DNA of 64,000 nt from Thamnidium elegans (lineage: Eukaryota > Mucoromycota > Mucoromycetes > Mucorales > Mucoraceae): positions 930,001-994,000 of the forward strand of contig JAIXMG010000001.1 in NCBI GenBank assembly GCA_025201345.1, read 5' to 3'. Both the position numbers and the translations under genes were made by a program. This document shows positions 53,229 through 64,000 of the stretch, one piece after another; the stretch's first letter is position 1; every line of letters begins with the position of its first letter. The notes beneath the pieces are model-generated. The model was not told where the DNA came from. It did no database searches and saw nothing but the letters and a program-made list of their open reading frames with translations.

Positions 53229-55481
53229 ATGGCGGAGGAGAGTCAATACGATAAAATCCTTGTAAAGAACTTGGTTCTTAAGAACGTAGCTGGTGTAGAA
53301 GCATGGCAACGACTTAAATCCCAACCTGTTGTAATTTCCGTTGAATTGATTACTGATATATCTGCTGCTGGCGATACAGACCATGTTACAAACACGATCC
53401 ATTATGGCCACGTCACAAAGGCTATTACCAAGTTGGGCGAAACCTGTACATTCTCTTCTTTAGAGGCCTTAGCCCACGCTGTTGTCAAACTCTGTTGCGT
53501 TCAATTTGGTGCCAAAAGGACTCAAGTGACAGTAGAACAACCTAAAGCTTTATTACATGCTGCTGCTTCTGGTGTCAAATTAGCTCGTGCTATTGAAGAT
53601 TTTGAAGATAAGGATATGGTGGAAACAACAGGCGAAGCATCGGGATTGGGTGTAGCCGATGAAATATTCGTAAGAGATTTACGTCTTCATACAATTGTGG
53701 GTGTAAACCCTTGGGAGCGTGAGGAGAAGCAAGTAGTCGTTATCAACTTGAAAGTCTTTCCTCGTGGTTTAAATACGGCTGCTGATAACGATCAAAACAA
53801 AGCTTATAATTTAAGAACCATCGTTCGTACTTTGACTCGTCATATTGAAGCATCTGGGTACAAGACAATTGAAGCCTTTGGTGTAACTGTTGCTCGTTTA
53901 GCTCTTGAAAAGTGTCATGTCAACAAGATCACTGTTCGAGTTGAAAAGCCTAGTGCTATTTTATTTGCTGATTGTTCCGGTATTGAGGTAACCCGTGACC
54001 GTGTTTGGTTAAAACGTGTATTGGAAGTAGAAGAAAAGGCAGGCCAAAAATTTATTCATTATGCTGGAAAATTGAACTATACTAAAGAAGTGCCTGCTAA
54101 TTATACCCAAACTGCTTATGTCGCTTTTGGATCCAACATTGGTGATCGTGTCGATAATATCAATAAGGCTTTTACTCTGTTGGAAAAAGAATGTAGTAGT
54201 GTAGTATTGGATACCAGTTTCTTGTATGAAACCCCTCCTATGTATTATACTGAACAACCTGCCTTTTTGAACGGTGTCTGTAAAATCGTCACTAGTCTTA
54301 CCCCTCACGAATTATTAGATAAATTGAAGGAAACCGAAAACACTTTAGGTCGCCTTCCTAGTTTCAGAAACGGTCCTAGACCTATCGATCTTGATATTTT
54401 GTTTTACAATGATTTGGTATTAGAAGATGGTGAACACTTGATCATTCCTCATAAATTAATGGCTGAACGTGAATTTGTACTTTGGCCACTTTGTGATATT
54501 GCTCGTGATATGGAACACCCTCGTTTGTTTAAAACCAATGGTCAATTATTATCCCAATTATTAAAAGTAACTGCTGAAAGCGAACAAGGCTCTCTCAAGA
54601 TTGATAAGGTAGCACCTATTCAAAATCAGTTATGGAGATGGAACGAAAAAACGTTTATTATGGGTATTTTAAACGTTACACCTGATAGCTTTTCGGACGG
54701 TGGTAAGCATAGTGATATTGAAGCCGCTACTGCAGCTGCATGGCGTATGAAAGAAGAAGGTGCTGATATTATTGATATTGGTGGTATGTCTACTCGTCCT
54801 GGAGCTGATGACAGCTTCCCTGAAGAAGAAGAAATTGGTCGTGTTGTACCTATTATTGCCAAGTTACGTGAATCTGGTTTTGATTTACCAATCTCTATTG
54901 ATACCTTCCGCGCCTCTGTTGCTAAAGCTGCTGTTGAGGCCGGTGCTAGTCTGATTAACGATATTAGTGGCGGTTCTCGTGATACAAAGATGCTTCAAGT
55001 AATGGCTGAATGTCAAGTACCTGTTTGCTTAATGCATATGCGCGGCGATGCTCAAACTATGATGTCTGAAGAAAACACAACCTATGAAAATAATGATGTT
55101 GTCAGTGATGTATCTCATGTATTAAATGTTTTGGTACAAAGAGCTATTGCTGCCGGTGTTCATCGTTGGAATATTATCATTGATCCTGGTATAGGTTTTG
55201 CCAAAACTGCAGAACAAGATATGGAATTACTGCGTCATTTAACCGACATGTCTCAAGGTCCAGATTCATTGTTACGCGGACTTCCTTCTTTAGTCGGTAT
55301 CAGTCGTAAGAAATTTATAGGTAGCGTCACAGGCGTAAATGAGGCTGAAAAGAGAACCTTTGGAACTGCTGGTGCGGTGGCTGCTTGCGTTGCTGGTGGC
55401 GCTAATATTATAAGAGTTCATGACGTTAGACCTATGTGGGAAGTTGCTCAGGTGTGTGACGCTGTCTGGAAGAAGAAGTAA
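53229..55481 (+). CDS. FOL1: Folic acid synthesis protein: DHNA aldolase - HPPK - DHPS
   Basis: A 750-residue trifunctional enzyme in one exon. Two FolB-like domains (about 8-120 and 142-255, the second with VRDLRLHTIVGVNPWERE) convert dihydroneopterin. HPPK (about 292-450) has YVAFGSNIGDR, LGRLPSFRNGPRPIDLDIL and REFVLWPL. DHPS (about 475-748) has MGILNVTPDSFSDGG, IDIGGMSTRPGA, LINDISGG, CLMHMRGD, DPGIGFAKT and GISRKKFIG. All known substrate-binding loops look intact. This layout is the fungal FOL1 one; DHPS is the sulfonamide target. Unlike most neighbours it has no intron. The ATG at 53229 follows an A-rich leader. Confidence 0.97.
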   Translation: MAEESQYDKILVKNLVLKNVAGVEAWQRLKSQPVVISVELITDISAAGDTDHVTNTIHYGHVTKAITKLGETCTFSSLEALAHAVVKLCCVQFGAKRTQVTVEQPKALLHAAASGVKLARAIEDFEDKDMVETTGEASGLGVADEIFVRDLRLHTIVGVNPWEREEKQVVVINLKVFPRGLNTAADNDQNKAYNLRTIVRTLTRHIEASGYKTIEAFGVTVARLALEKCHVNKITVRVEKPSAILFADCSGIEVTRDRVWLKRVLEVEEKAGQKFIHYAGKLNYTKEVPANYTQTAYVAFGSNIGDRVDNINKAFTLLEKECSSVVLDTSFLYETPPMYYTEQPAFLNGVCKIVTSLTPHELLDKLKETENTLGRLPSFRNGPRPIDLDILFYNDLVLEDGEHLIIPHKLMAEREFVLWPLCDIARDMEHPRLFKTNGQLLSQLLKVTAESEQGSLKIDKVAPIQNQLWRWNEKTFIMGILNVTPDSFSDGGKHSDIEAATAAAWRMKEEGADIIDIGGMSTRPGADDSFPEEEEIGRVVPIIAKLRESGFDLPISIDTFRASVAKAAVEAGASLINDISGGSRDTKMLQVMAECQVPVCLMHMRGDAQTMMSEENTTYENNDVVSDVSHVLNVLVQRAIAAGVHRWNIIIDPGIGFAKTAEQDMELLRHLTDMSQGPDSLLRGLPSLVGISRKKFIGSVTGVNEAEKRTFGTAGAVAACVAGGANIIRVHDVRPMWEVAQVCDAVWKKK

Positions 55482-55749
55482 AAAAAAAAAAAACATAAAG
55501 TATACTAGATAACCTTTTTTAAAAAAACTTGTAAATAATAAACAACAATAAAATTCTATATTTCAAAAAACTGATATTATGTGACTGTTAGAGCGTCCTC
55601 CCCCTTATGCCGCTTTCTTTTTTTTTTCTCTTTTTCCTTTTTTTTCTTGCTTTTTGCTTTTTGCTTTTTGCTTTTTGCTTTTTACTTTTTACTTTTTACT
55701 TTTACCCTTTTTCACTTTATTAAATAACGCGAAGTTTATTAAATTTATT
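55482..55749. promoter_or_regulatory. FOL1 3' end and UBE2W-like gene promoter
   Basis: A tandem GCTTTTT run (seven-base unit, about five copies, then ACTTTTT copies) at about 55645-55700 forms a strong pyrimidine tract just ahead of the next ATG. Confidence 0.5.
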
Positions 55750-56764
55750 ATGTCTGCTATTTATACCAAGAGACTAACAAAAGAGCTTCGAGGTAAATAG
55801 TACTGGCCAAGTTAGAAATATTTTTGTTAACAAGTTCTCTCACTTAAGATCTCAACAAAAACCCACCCGAGGGAGTTGTAGTAGAAGAAGCCGAAAACTT
55901 GAAAAAGTATACCTTTTTTTTTTCCCACTTAAACGGCATTTTTTTTTTTTTTTTTTTTTATATAGATGTATATTAATAACTATTATATAGGTGGAAAGTT
56001 CGGTTAACTGGTGCACCAGGTACTATTTATGAGGTAAAAAGAAATAATGATAATAAAGTACGTCAAGATAATAATTTTATATCTATAGGGTGAAGAATTC
56101 AAACTAGAGGTATATCAAATAGTTCTAAAAACAAAACAAAACAAAGCTTTTTTTTTCGCTTACAGACGATATACTACGTAGTTTCGGTTCACAACACAAT
56201 ATCCATTGGAAGCACCTGATGTAGTATTTATTAAGCCTTATATTCCTGTTCATCCTCAGTAAGACTAAAGGACTTTTTTTTTCGAATATTTATTGTTGCT
56301 AACCTTATTTTTCTTGTAGTGTAAAGAAAATTTTCTTTTTTTGGAAGAAAAAAAGACGTACTCAATTAACTGTTACTATGTAGATTTATTCGAATGGACA
56401 TATTTGTTTAAATATTCTTTATAAAGATTGGTCGCCTGTTCAAACAGTTGCTCATGTTTGTTTGTCAATTATATCAATGATATCTAGCTGCACAAAGAAA
56501 GTAAAGTAGAGAAGGAGAGAGACAGAGTAATCGAGTTAGTATTATGTAGATTCTTACTCAGTTTATTGTGATAGGAACTTCCACCAGATAATGATATTTA
56601 CATCCGAAGTGCATCAGCATCACCAAAAAAGACAGCGTGGGCTTTCCAGGTAAATAACTATAATGAAATGTGTATAAACTTGACTAACTTTTTTTTTCTA
56701 TTTTTCTAGTAAGTAAATCAGATATGAAAATATTAAATCAACTCATGGTTTTGTTTTTATAGTG
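55750..56764 (+). CDS. Ubiquitin-conjugating enzyme E2, UBE2W type
   Basis: Exons: 55750-55792, 55849-55906, 55991-56033, 56089-56109, 56182-56258, 56320 (one base), 56384-56500, 56575-56649, then an uncertain last exon near 56762. Motifs: MSAIYTKRLTKELR, WKVRLTGAPGTIYE, FRFTTQYPLEAP, PVHPH then IYSNGHICLNILYKDWSPVQ (catalytic Cys in HICLNIL; HPH instead of HPN, as in UBE2W), SIISMISSC and PPDNDIYIRSAS. UBE2W attaches ubiquitin to protein N-termini. The single T at 56320 is needed to keep His-Ile-Tyr in phase. At the 3' end the GTAAAT donor at 56650 leaves phase 0, whereas the conserved DDTV tail at 56762 needs phase 2, so the last residues are unsure. Confidence 0.85.
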
Positions 56765-56934
56765 ATGATACGGTGTAAAAATTTATATACATATATATAT
56801 ATATTAAATATATGTATAAATGAACATATAAAAGAGGGATAAATGATAGATTAAAGCTATATTTTTTATTTTTGGGGGAATTATAATACATAAAGAAAAA
56901 AGAAAAAAGATGGTAAAATTTGGGGGAGGGAGGT

Positions 56935-59291
56935 TTATACGATCCAAGCAAGTATTTTACCATACCAAGTTAATACTTCATCCGCAAGTTTATCTTGTTC
57001 CATATCGAGATGAGTAACACGTCCAGTCTCAAAATCTACGTCTAATAAAGGAACAACCTTTGATCTTTTGATAAGTTTATAGCCAATGTACCAAACAAAG
57101 ACTGGCACAAGACCAATGTAGTTTTGAACGAACTTGAGACCATCGAACTTGGGATAGAATGCATTATAACCTTGACCCAAAATAATAAATGTGGTAAGAG
57201 CAATGGCAGTAAGGGCAGAGTAGGGATAAGCAAAAGCCTTGTAAGGTAAATCATCCATACTGCGTTCTTGAGCTTTGAAGGCTTGTCTGAACCGGATATG
57301 CACAACAGCAATACCCCACCAACTAATAAAACCACTGACAGCTGTAATACTCAAGAACCAAACAAAGGCAACAGATGCACTATAAATAGAGGCAAAGACA
57401 CAAAGGAAACCAATAGTAGAAGAGCAGATAACAGCCCAATAAGGAGCACCATAACGGTTAAGTTTACTCATAAATCTAGGTGCGTTACCATCCTTAGCGA
57501 GACCTAATAAGGTACGAGAACAAGTATAAAGAGAAGAATTGGCAGCGGACAAGACACTGATCAAAATAACAGCGTTAATAATATGGGCACCGACATCAAT
57601 ACCGGCAAGAAGGAAAACGAGAGTGAAAGAGGCAGTTCCTGGGTCACCATCTTCATTGGCCAACTTAGGATCAGTCCAAGGTAAACACATACCTAACAAG
57701 AAGATGGTAATAATATAAAAGAAAATAATACGCCAAAAAGTGTTACGGATAGCACGAGGAACAGTTTTGGTAGGGTTCTTTGCTTCAGCGGCAGTAATAC
57801 CAACAATTTCAGTACCCATGAAAGAGAAACCAGCAGAAAGTAAGACATTCAAAGTACCAAGTCCACCACCTGCAAATGCACCAGGATCATTCCAATACTT
57901 GAAACCAATCACTTGATCTCCAAGACCACCAGTAGTAACACATAAAGCTGTATAAATTATTATTAGTTTATAAATTATCTTTACGCTATAAAAAAAAATA
58001 CATACCAATAATGATAAAGACGAGAACAATTAAAATCTTTAAAAGAGCAAACCAATATTCTAATTCACCAAATAGTTTAACGCCCACCAAGTTAATGAGT
58101 AAAATAAGAATAACGAAAATAGTTGACCAAGCAGGATCAGGAAGAACTGGTTTCCACCAATTAATGATGGTAGCAGCAGCGGAAATTTCTATAAAAAAAA
58201 GTTAATATTGTTGCTCTTTTTTTTCTATTATTATTAATTCTTACCAGCAGCAATTGTAACAGCCTAAAAAAAAGTTTTATTTTAGTATGTTTTAATATTA
58301 ATACACACACACATATATATATATAAAATAAATACACGTACCCACTATAGAAAAAAGAAGAAATATACAAAAGAGGAAAATTAAATGTATTTTGAGTAAC
58401 ACGATACGTATTATTAAAATGAGCTTAATTTATATATCTTACCGAGAGCCTATTGTATTGTAGTATTAGCGTGAGTAAAAGAATAAATAAAAAAGTAGTA
58501 TATATTTACCAATAATTCCAACCGAGAGCAAAACCAAAAGCTGGATCAACAAATCGAGTTGCATAATGATTAAAAGAACCAGAAACTATAAATTTTAAAA
58601 TGTAAATAAATAAAATTGCAAGTAAGGAAATATTGTCTACTACTTTACCAGGCATGTAAGTCGCCATTTCTCCAAGACATGTCATGAGACAATAAACCTA
58701 TGGGAGGGAGTATATTTAGTATTTACTGCGTTCCCATCTTCTCACGATATTATTTAATTTTGTATTACCATGATACCAACTATTAAAACAAGTGACATAG
58801 TTTAGTTTCGAAATAATTCAAATAATACAAATAAATAAATATATCTTACCAACACAGTAAGAAATTAATGCTCCCGCAGGTCCAGCCTAATTATTATTAT
58901 TATTATTATTATTGTTTAAAGTTAGTTTTCTATATACTATAAAAAAGGGTTATCTTACAATCGCAATATTTTGACCAGAGTTCAAGAATAAACCAGTACT
59001 AAAGTAATACTCGTGAGAAAAATATATTATAATATTTAAGAAAAGTAACAATTACCCAATACAACCACCAAGAGAAATCATTTGAATATGACGAGCACTA
59101 AGCCCTCTAATTGGCGCTGCTGAATGAGTCGAATGTTTATCTTCTGTTGTCTCGAAAGAACCATCTGTTTGATCATAAGCTTCAACCTTTTCATTATCAA
59201 AAAATCTCATTGGATCGTTCGAGTTATTTTCCATCGTAGGCCTTATCACCCCTTGCTCTGCATGTATGATCTTTTGATCTGATGAAGGCAT
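56935..59291 (-). CDS. Amino-acid permease (APC/AAT family)
   Basis: Eleven exons: 59056-59291, 58959-58998, 58850-58886, 58769-58779 (11 nt), 58649-58697, 58510-58585, 58443-58449 (7 nt), 58342-58344 (3 nt), 58245-58263, 58006-58188, 56935-57947; 557 residues in phase. A hydrophilic N-terminus, then RGLSARHIQMISLGGCIG, the first helix motif of yeast-type permeases, GAGLISYC-like PAGALISYC, LGEMATYMP, SFNHYATRFVDPAFGFALGW, AAEISAAATIINWW, SFMGTEIVGITAAEAKNP and SSLYTCSRTLLGLAKDGNAP. Twelve membrane spans are expected. It imports amino acids across the plasma membrane by proton symport. It converges with the UBE2W-like gene. Confidence 0.9.
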
Positions 59292-59486
59292 CTTTTAATA
59301 TAAAAGAAAACTTTAACTTTTTTTGAGAAAGAAGAAGAAAAAAATAAAAAAAATTTAGGTCATATATATTTAAAAAAAAAAACTTTTTTCTCATTGATCT
59401 AATAGGATGGGTCGGCCCTGTCTCTGAAACCTAAGTCCGCGTATTCAAAACAAGCTCTCATTCACTTACACATACACACACACACA

Positions 59487-59543
<57 letters not shown>

Positions 59544-60093
59544 ATGATAATAGATAGTGAACTATGTTAATTTTCTTAAATATGTCTTCTAAACTCTATT
59601 TTTTATACTCCAAGTAGCTTCGGCGACCATTATTAAACCAAATGTATTTCCTTAGATGGATTATAATTGGTGTAGAGCCCTTTTCTACCACCGAGCCATT
59701 CGATCTTTAGAAATGTTACTAAATAAGGCAGATAAGGTTTACCCAAATCTAAGTAAAAAAAAAAAAAAACTACCGGATATTAAAAAAAACCATGAGGAAT
59801 AATGACCTTTCAAAATGACTTTTTTCTTAGTGCAGAAACAAAAAAGAGTTTTTTTATGACACCCAAAACCAAAGTCAAATAAACCTTTAATAAGTCAAAA
59901 AAAGGATAATTTCCGAGCTTAGAACCAGTATAATCAAAATGAAAGGTAAGGGACAATTTCTATTGGATAAAAGGGTGACTTGACTGCCATTAACCGTAAT
60001 ACAAAAAAAAAAAAACCTCCTGAAAGTTTCCTTAACAAAAAAAGTATTTTTCGTTCTTTTTAATATTTTTCTTCTTTTCTTCTTAAATTTCCT
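59292..60093. promoter_or_regulatory. Divergent intergenic region with CA/CT microsatellites
   Basis: It lies between the permease start (minus) and the NDPK-domain gene (plus). A (CA)n run at 59471-59489 passes into (CT)n to about 59537. Long A-tracts follow at about 59757 and 60002. No gene is seen. Confidence 0.6.
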
Positions 60094-62804
60094 ATGATTA
60101 CCACATCCAAAAATGTAAGTAAAGTTAAAAAAAGAGGGGGGGAAAAAATCTTTTTAATAATTCTCGCGTTATATAATCATTAGATTATTCCAGCCACTAC
60201 GAATCCGTTCTTAGAAGGTATGTAAAAACTATCATTAAGAAAAAAGTGCCCTATTTCTTTTTATTTTTTTAGTTGCATTAAATGATTACTTTTATAGCAA
60301 AAAACAACCTGAAAAAAATTGCATCTAATAACTATACCAAACCATCCGTATTGGTTGAACAAGAACCGGTGATTCAACAAGAAGATCAACAAGAGCGTAC
60401 TTTAGCATTACTATCGTGTACTGATAATATTAATGATATTATTGATTATATTAAAAAGGAAGGCTTCACTGTGATCCAAACTAAAATCATTCAATATTCT
60501 TTGGAACAAGCTCAAGCATTCTACATCGATCACGTCACTCAAAATTACTATGATAAAATGGTGCGATGGTTAAGCAGTGGGTAATATATACATTATATAT
60601 ATATACATTATATATATATATATATATTTCAGTTAGGCTAGTAAATTTAGATCCTTACTCATGCAATCGTTTCCTTAGTTCGAATGTATGTGCTTTAGTT
60701 TTAGAAAAGGAAAATGCGGTGAGTGATTGGAGATTGTTAATGGGTCCAACTACTTATAAAAAAGCTCGTAAATCATATCCAAATTCGTAAGTTTCTTGTA
60801 TTATATATACTTGTATTTTTTTTTCTTACATACTCTCTATGTGTGTGTATTAATAGTATTCGTGCTTTGTTTATAAAAGATGCGTCACAAAACGCCACAC
60901 ACGGAAGTGACTCGGATGTTAGCTCCAAAAAAGAAATTGACTTTATTTTCGGTCATTCCTCTTTAGTCTCAGATTCTGCAAACTTACCTCAAGTAAAATA
61001 TGACGATACGGTAGAGCATGACATCATGGAAAAGACAAATACTTTACTTGACACTAAAGATCTATTTACCATTGATCTTAATTCTACTTCAATCGCAGAT
61101 ATTACTGACAGTAAATTTCCTTTGGTTGTAACTGTCAATGAAACGGAAGAATCCAACATAATCAAACAAAAATCTCTTCTCGTTGCTGACGCGAAAGAAA
61201 CTTCACCAATCGATGAAAAGGAGGGGGCCACTGTTGCGGAGATAATCCCTGTTACACCTGTGTGTACGGTTACAAGGATAGTAGATGAAACTCCTGTTGT
61301 AACTGCTGATGATAAACAAGAGGAGATCCAGACTATCATTCCAACTGACAAAGCCGTTGATAGGTCTCCCACCATTACAGAAACTGTCTCACCTGCAGCT
61401 GTTATTGAGGGTGAATTAAAATCCGAGGAATTTGATTCAACTACTATTGATCATGACTTAAAAGTTAAAGAAACTATTCCAGTTTCCGCTAATAACGATT
61501 CAACAATCGAAGTATCAGTTACCACAGACAAAGATATAAAAAAAAAAGTGATAACATCAGTTGATATTGTTGAAGGTGCAAGCTCTAACAAAAGTACATT
61601 AGATACTACTACTACTACTGCAAATAATGATTTGAAGAAGCAAGAAGTTTTATCTGTTACTACTGATAATGACTTGAAAAAGGAAGAATCTGTACCAGCT
61701 GTTATCAAAACAGCTGTAAATAAGGAGAAGCCCATTTCTGTAGACAATAACTTAAAGAACGAAGAAAACATATCTACTGTCATTGAAGAACCTTTAAAAG
61801 ACAAAGATACCATATACATTTCAGTTGATATTAGCTTAAAAGGCGAAGAAACAGAGCCTACTGCTAATGAAGTCGCAGAAACAAATAATACCCTCAGAGA
61901 ACCTGTTGATACCACAGTTATTGTAAACGATAATCCCAGAGACTGTATTACCATGACACCAACTGCATCTACTAAAGACGAAGAAGCTTCTACTTTGGAT
62001 CAAACCAATAAAGAAAACAAAGTACAAGAAGTAAAAGTAGAAGAGGAAAAAGACACTGTGGGCGATAAACCTGATCTTAGTACCAATATAAATGATGCAG
62101 ATATAACACCCATGACACCACCTGCTGAAATGAATAATACATCTAACGTTAGCAGCTCCCTCGCTTTAGAGAGTAAAGCACCGAAGAAAGATTCTAAAAC
62201 GCCAACACTTCGTTCTAACTCTACCGAGAAAGAATCATCTCTTGCGAGAAAGACAAGCGTCAAATCCGAAGTAAAAAGTGAGACTGTTATTCCATCTAGT
62301 TCACGTATTAGGCCTCCCAGTATTAAAAGAGGACAAAATGGTACAATGGTACGGAATGGGGAACCTATTGGTAGAAGTCGTATTAGTAACAATAAGATCA
62401 ATCCAGCTAATAGTAGTGCCGGTACAACACGTATTGCTAGGCTCAGTCCTTCCGCAACCATAAAGAACAAACAAGCTCCTATCACAGAAAAGAAAAAACC
62501 TGCAATTGCTCTTGAAACTATCAAGAAATCCGCTACAAAAGTTTCTAAAAACTTACCACGCGTGGCAACAATAGTCAATCAAAAGACACCAATAAAAGAA
62601 GAAGTAGAAGAAGCCGAAAAGAAACCAAAGAAGAGGGGATCGTCTACTAGAAGTTTTATTACGAGATTGACAGCCCCTACTGTAGCTAGTCAAAATAAGA
62701 AGACTGATAGCGAACCAGGAACACCTGTTTCACGACGTGTTACTTTACCTACAAAAAGAAGTTCCATAGTAGGTCCTGCTTCATCCGCTTCGAAGGTAAA
62801 ATAA
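60094..62804 (+). CDS. Nucleoside diphosphate kinase domain protein with long disordered tail
   Basis: Five exons: 60094-60114, 60184-60217, 60298-60580, 60679-60786, 60857-62804; 797 residues. The NDPK domain covers about residues 45-185: TLALLSCTDN, IIDYIKKEGFTVIQTKIIQYS, AQAFYIDHVTQNYYDKMVRW, CALVLEKENAVSDWRLLMGP, IRALFIKDASQNATHGSDSD. The catalytic His sits in NATHGSDS, but the first lines differ from housekeeping NDPKs, as in NME5-like proteins. A tail of about 600 residues is Thr/Lys/Glu-rich with imperfect repeats (VTTDNDLKKEE, VDNNLKNEE types) and a basic, Ser-rich end (RRVTLPTKRSSIVGP). The fusion to such a tail is unusual; cytoskeletal or flagellar links known for some NDPK paralogues cannot be shown here. 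Confidence 0.82.
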
Positions 62805-63018
62805 ATAGACATATAATGATAATAATAATAATAATAATAATAATAACAGAAGACATCCCTTAATAAAAATATTGATATTTATTACTTGTAGGAAATAACG
62901 ACACGTAATAAACAATAAAAGGGAAGAGAGAAAAAAACAAAAACAATACTACCACCCAATTTTTTTTTTCCAAAATAAAAATGTCGTATCATGGTAGTTT
63001 CCAATAAGGGTATATTCT
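62805..63018. repeat. Short convergent spacer with (ATA)n
   Basis: About ten ATA/ATA-like units at 62816-62847 after the stop of the NDPK-domain gene; no coding content. Confidence 0.6.
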
Positions 63019-63433
63019 TTATGATTCAACAATACCGCGTGTACTATCTACAATTATTAAGTCGCCTGAGGGTGTCTTAATCTCAATACATGTCGAGTCT
63101 TGAAGATCAGTCGTCTTTTGTAATACGTGCCCAGGTGGTAAAAACTGTATAAACTGTTGAATTAGTGTACGGTGTCCACTAAATAACTGAGTTGTTCTTT
63201 CAAGCACCTGCTTTGTCCCAATCCTAATGAGTTAAAAAAAAATTAATATATATGCGTATACATGTTCATAAAAAAAAAACATCCTACTCGTTAGATTTAA
63301 AGTCGGCCATAATTTTGATAAAGTCTTGAAACACCTTATTATTATCATTTGGGAACTCACTTCTTATCTCGTCTAAAAATGCAAGCGCATCTTTTTGTTG
63401 AATAACTTTTAATTGTTCTTCACTCTTGTCCAT
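63019..63433 (-). CDS. Single paired-amphipathic-helix (Sin3-like PAH) protein
   Basis: Two exons (63288-63433 and 63019-63223, intron GTAGGA...TTAG) give 116 residues. DALAFLDEIRSEFPNDNNKV, FQDFIKIMADFKS, then VLERTTQLFSGHRTLIQQF and IQFLPPGH follow the PAH pattern (four helices, with LF-GH-LI-F-FLP). PAH domains bind repressor peptides in Sin3 co-repressors; here the domain stands alone with a short tail (CIEIKTPSGDLIIVDSTRG). Function would be inferred as a small Sin3-like adaptor. Confidence 0.8.
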
Positions 63434-64000
63434 TTTATTACAAAAAAAAAAGGTTATGAGAAAAAAAAAAGAAAATAAATAATAAGCCTATTTTTTTAAT
63501 CATCTTTATTATGCCATTCAAGTCCCCCAGTTACACAGCATTGATTGGTTATCAACTACGTTTGTGCGATTCCCTAATTTATTTACATTAAAACCCTCTG
63601 TAATATTATAAATGGATCCTTTTTTTTCTATATATTTATATAAAAAAAACAAAGGCTAGTTGTGTAATTGGTATATGTAATTGACAATATTTATTTTATT
63701 TTTTTATAGTATAGTATAGTATGTATATATATATATATATATTGTACGTGATATTTTTCTGTAGTACACTTGTGTCCATAATGCAATACATATATGCTAT
63801 CGAGTGTAAAAGATGAAATTTGTAGCTTTGGCACCCATACTTTAATTTTCCCGCGATAACGGTTTATCCTAAAATAAAAAAGTATTCACAGTCACCATAT
63901 TACAAAAGTACCTGCATAAAGTCATGATATTAAATATAAAAAAAGTTGAAATAACAATATGAGAAAGAGTGCACGTTAAACGTTTTCTGTTATTTCCTAA
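63434..64000. other. Upstream region of the PAH gene, AT-rich
   Basis: No coding region recognised. It has GTATAGTATA repeats at about 63708-63725 and an (AT)n run at 63727-63741. Confidence 0.5.

Noticed and set aside
61451..62578. Long minus-strand frames opposite the NDPK-domain tail
   Set aside because: They mirror the repetitive Thr/Lys/Glu coding strand and have no splice or domain support.

Overview
This window looks like the nuclear genome of an early-diverging fungus, most likely Mucoromycota. It is very AT-rich and has many short (about 50-100 nt) GT-AG introns with CTAAC-like branch sites. It also has a FolB-FolB-HPPK-DHPS folate fusion gene, a velvet-domain regulator, fungal Crypton recombinases, and Fanzor, MULE, Tc1 and Gypsy relics. 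No rRNA, tRNA or CRISPR array was recognised. The species cannot be named from the sequence alone.

Layout. (1) 1-21.6 kb is a nest of transposable elements. It holds the 3' end of a Gypsy pol, a foldback element, an intact Tc1/mariner transposase, CACTA-type elements with 3-bp target duplications, and a chromodomain Gypsy pol invaded by a solo LTR. The 3' LTR of that Gypsy is split by a two-gene Merlin/IS1016-like element with an 8-bp duplication. A further solo LTR, an OTU-like ORF and a DDE transposase fragment follow. (2) 22.1-29.7 kb is a host block: an mL46/Nudix-like protein, an asparagine synthetase domain protein, two unrecognised S/T-P-rich proteins and a velvet protein. (3) 30.3-52.1 kb is a second mobile island. 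It holds four independent decayed Fanzor (eukaryotic TnpB-like) genes, one inside a 3.9-kb element that also has a 0.7-kb internally deleted copy. It also holds two decayed Crypton tyrosine recombinases, a MULE fragment and a solo LTR. A small membrane protein gene and an MFS transporter gene survive between them. (4) 53.2-63.4 kb is a second host block: FOL1, a UBE2W-type ubiquitin-conjugating enzyme, an amino-acid permease, an NDP-kinase-domain protein with a long disordered tail, and a single-PAH (Sin3-like) protein.

The host genes do not form an operon-like pathway; they are individually regulated, often convergent and tightly packed. Exon-intron structures were worked out by hand from splice sites and reading phase; in most spliced host genes the exon lengths sum to whole codons, which supports them. 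The exception is the UBE2W-like gene, whose last exon is out of phase. 

Most notable points: a probable single-nucleotide exon in the UBE2W-like gene; 11-, 7- and 3-nt exons in the permease; four Fanzor relics with a deletion derivative; an AT-rich two-ORF Merlin-like element; and stop codons in the relics that fit C:G to T:A change.
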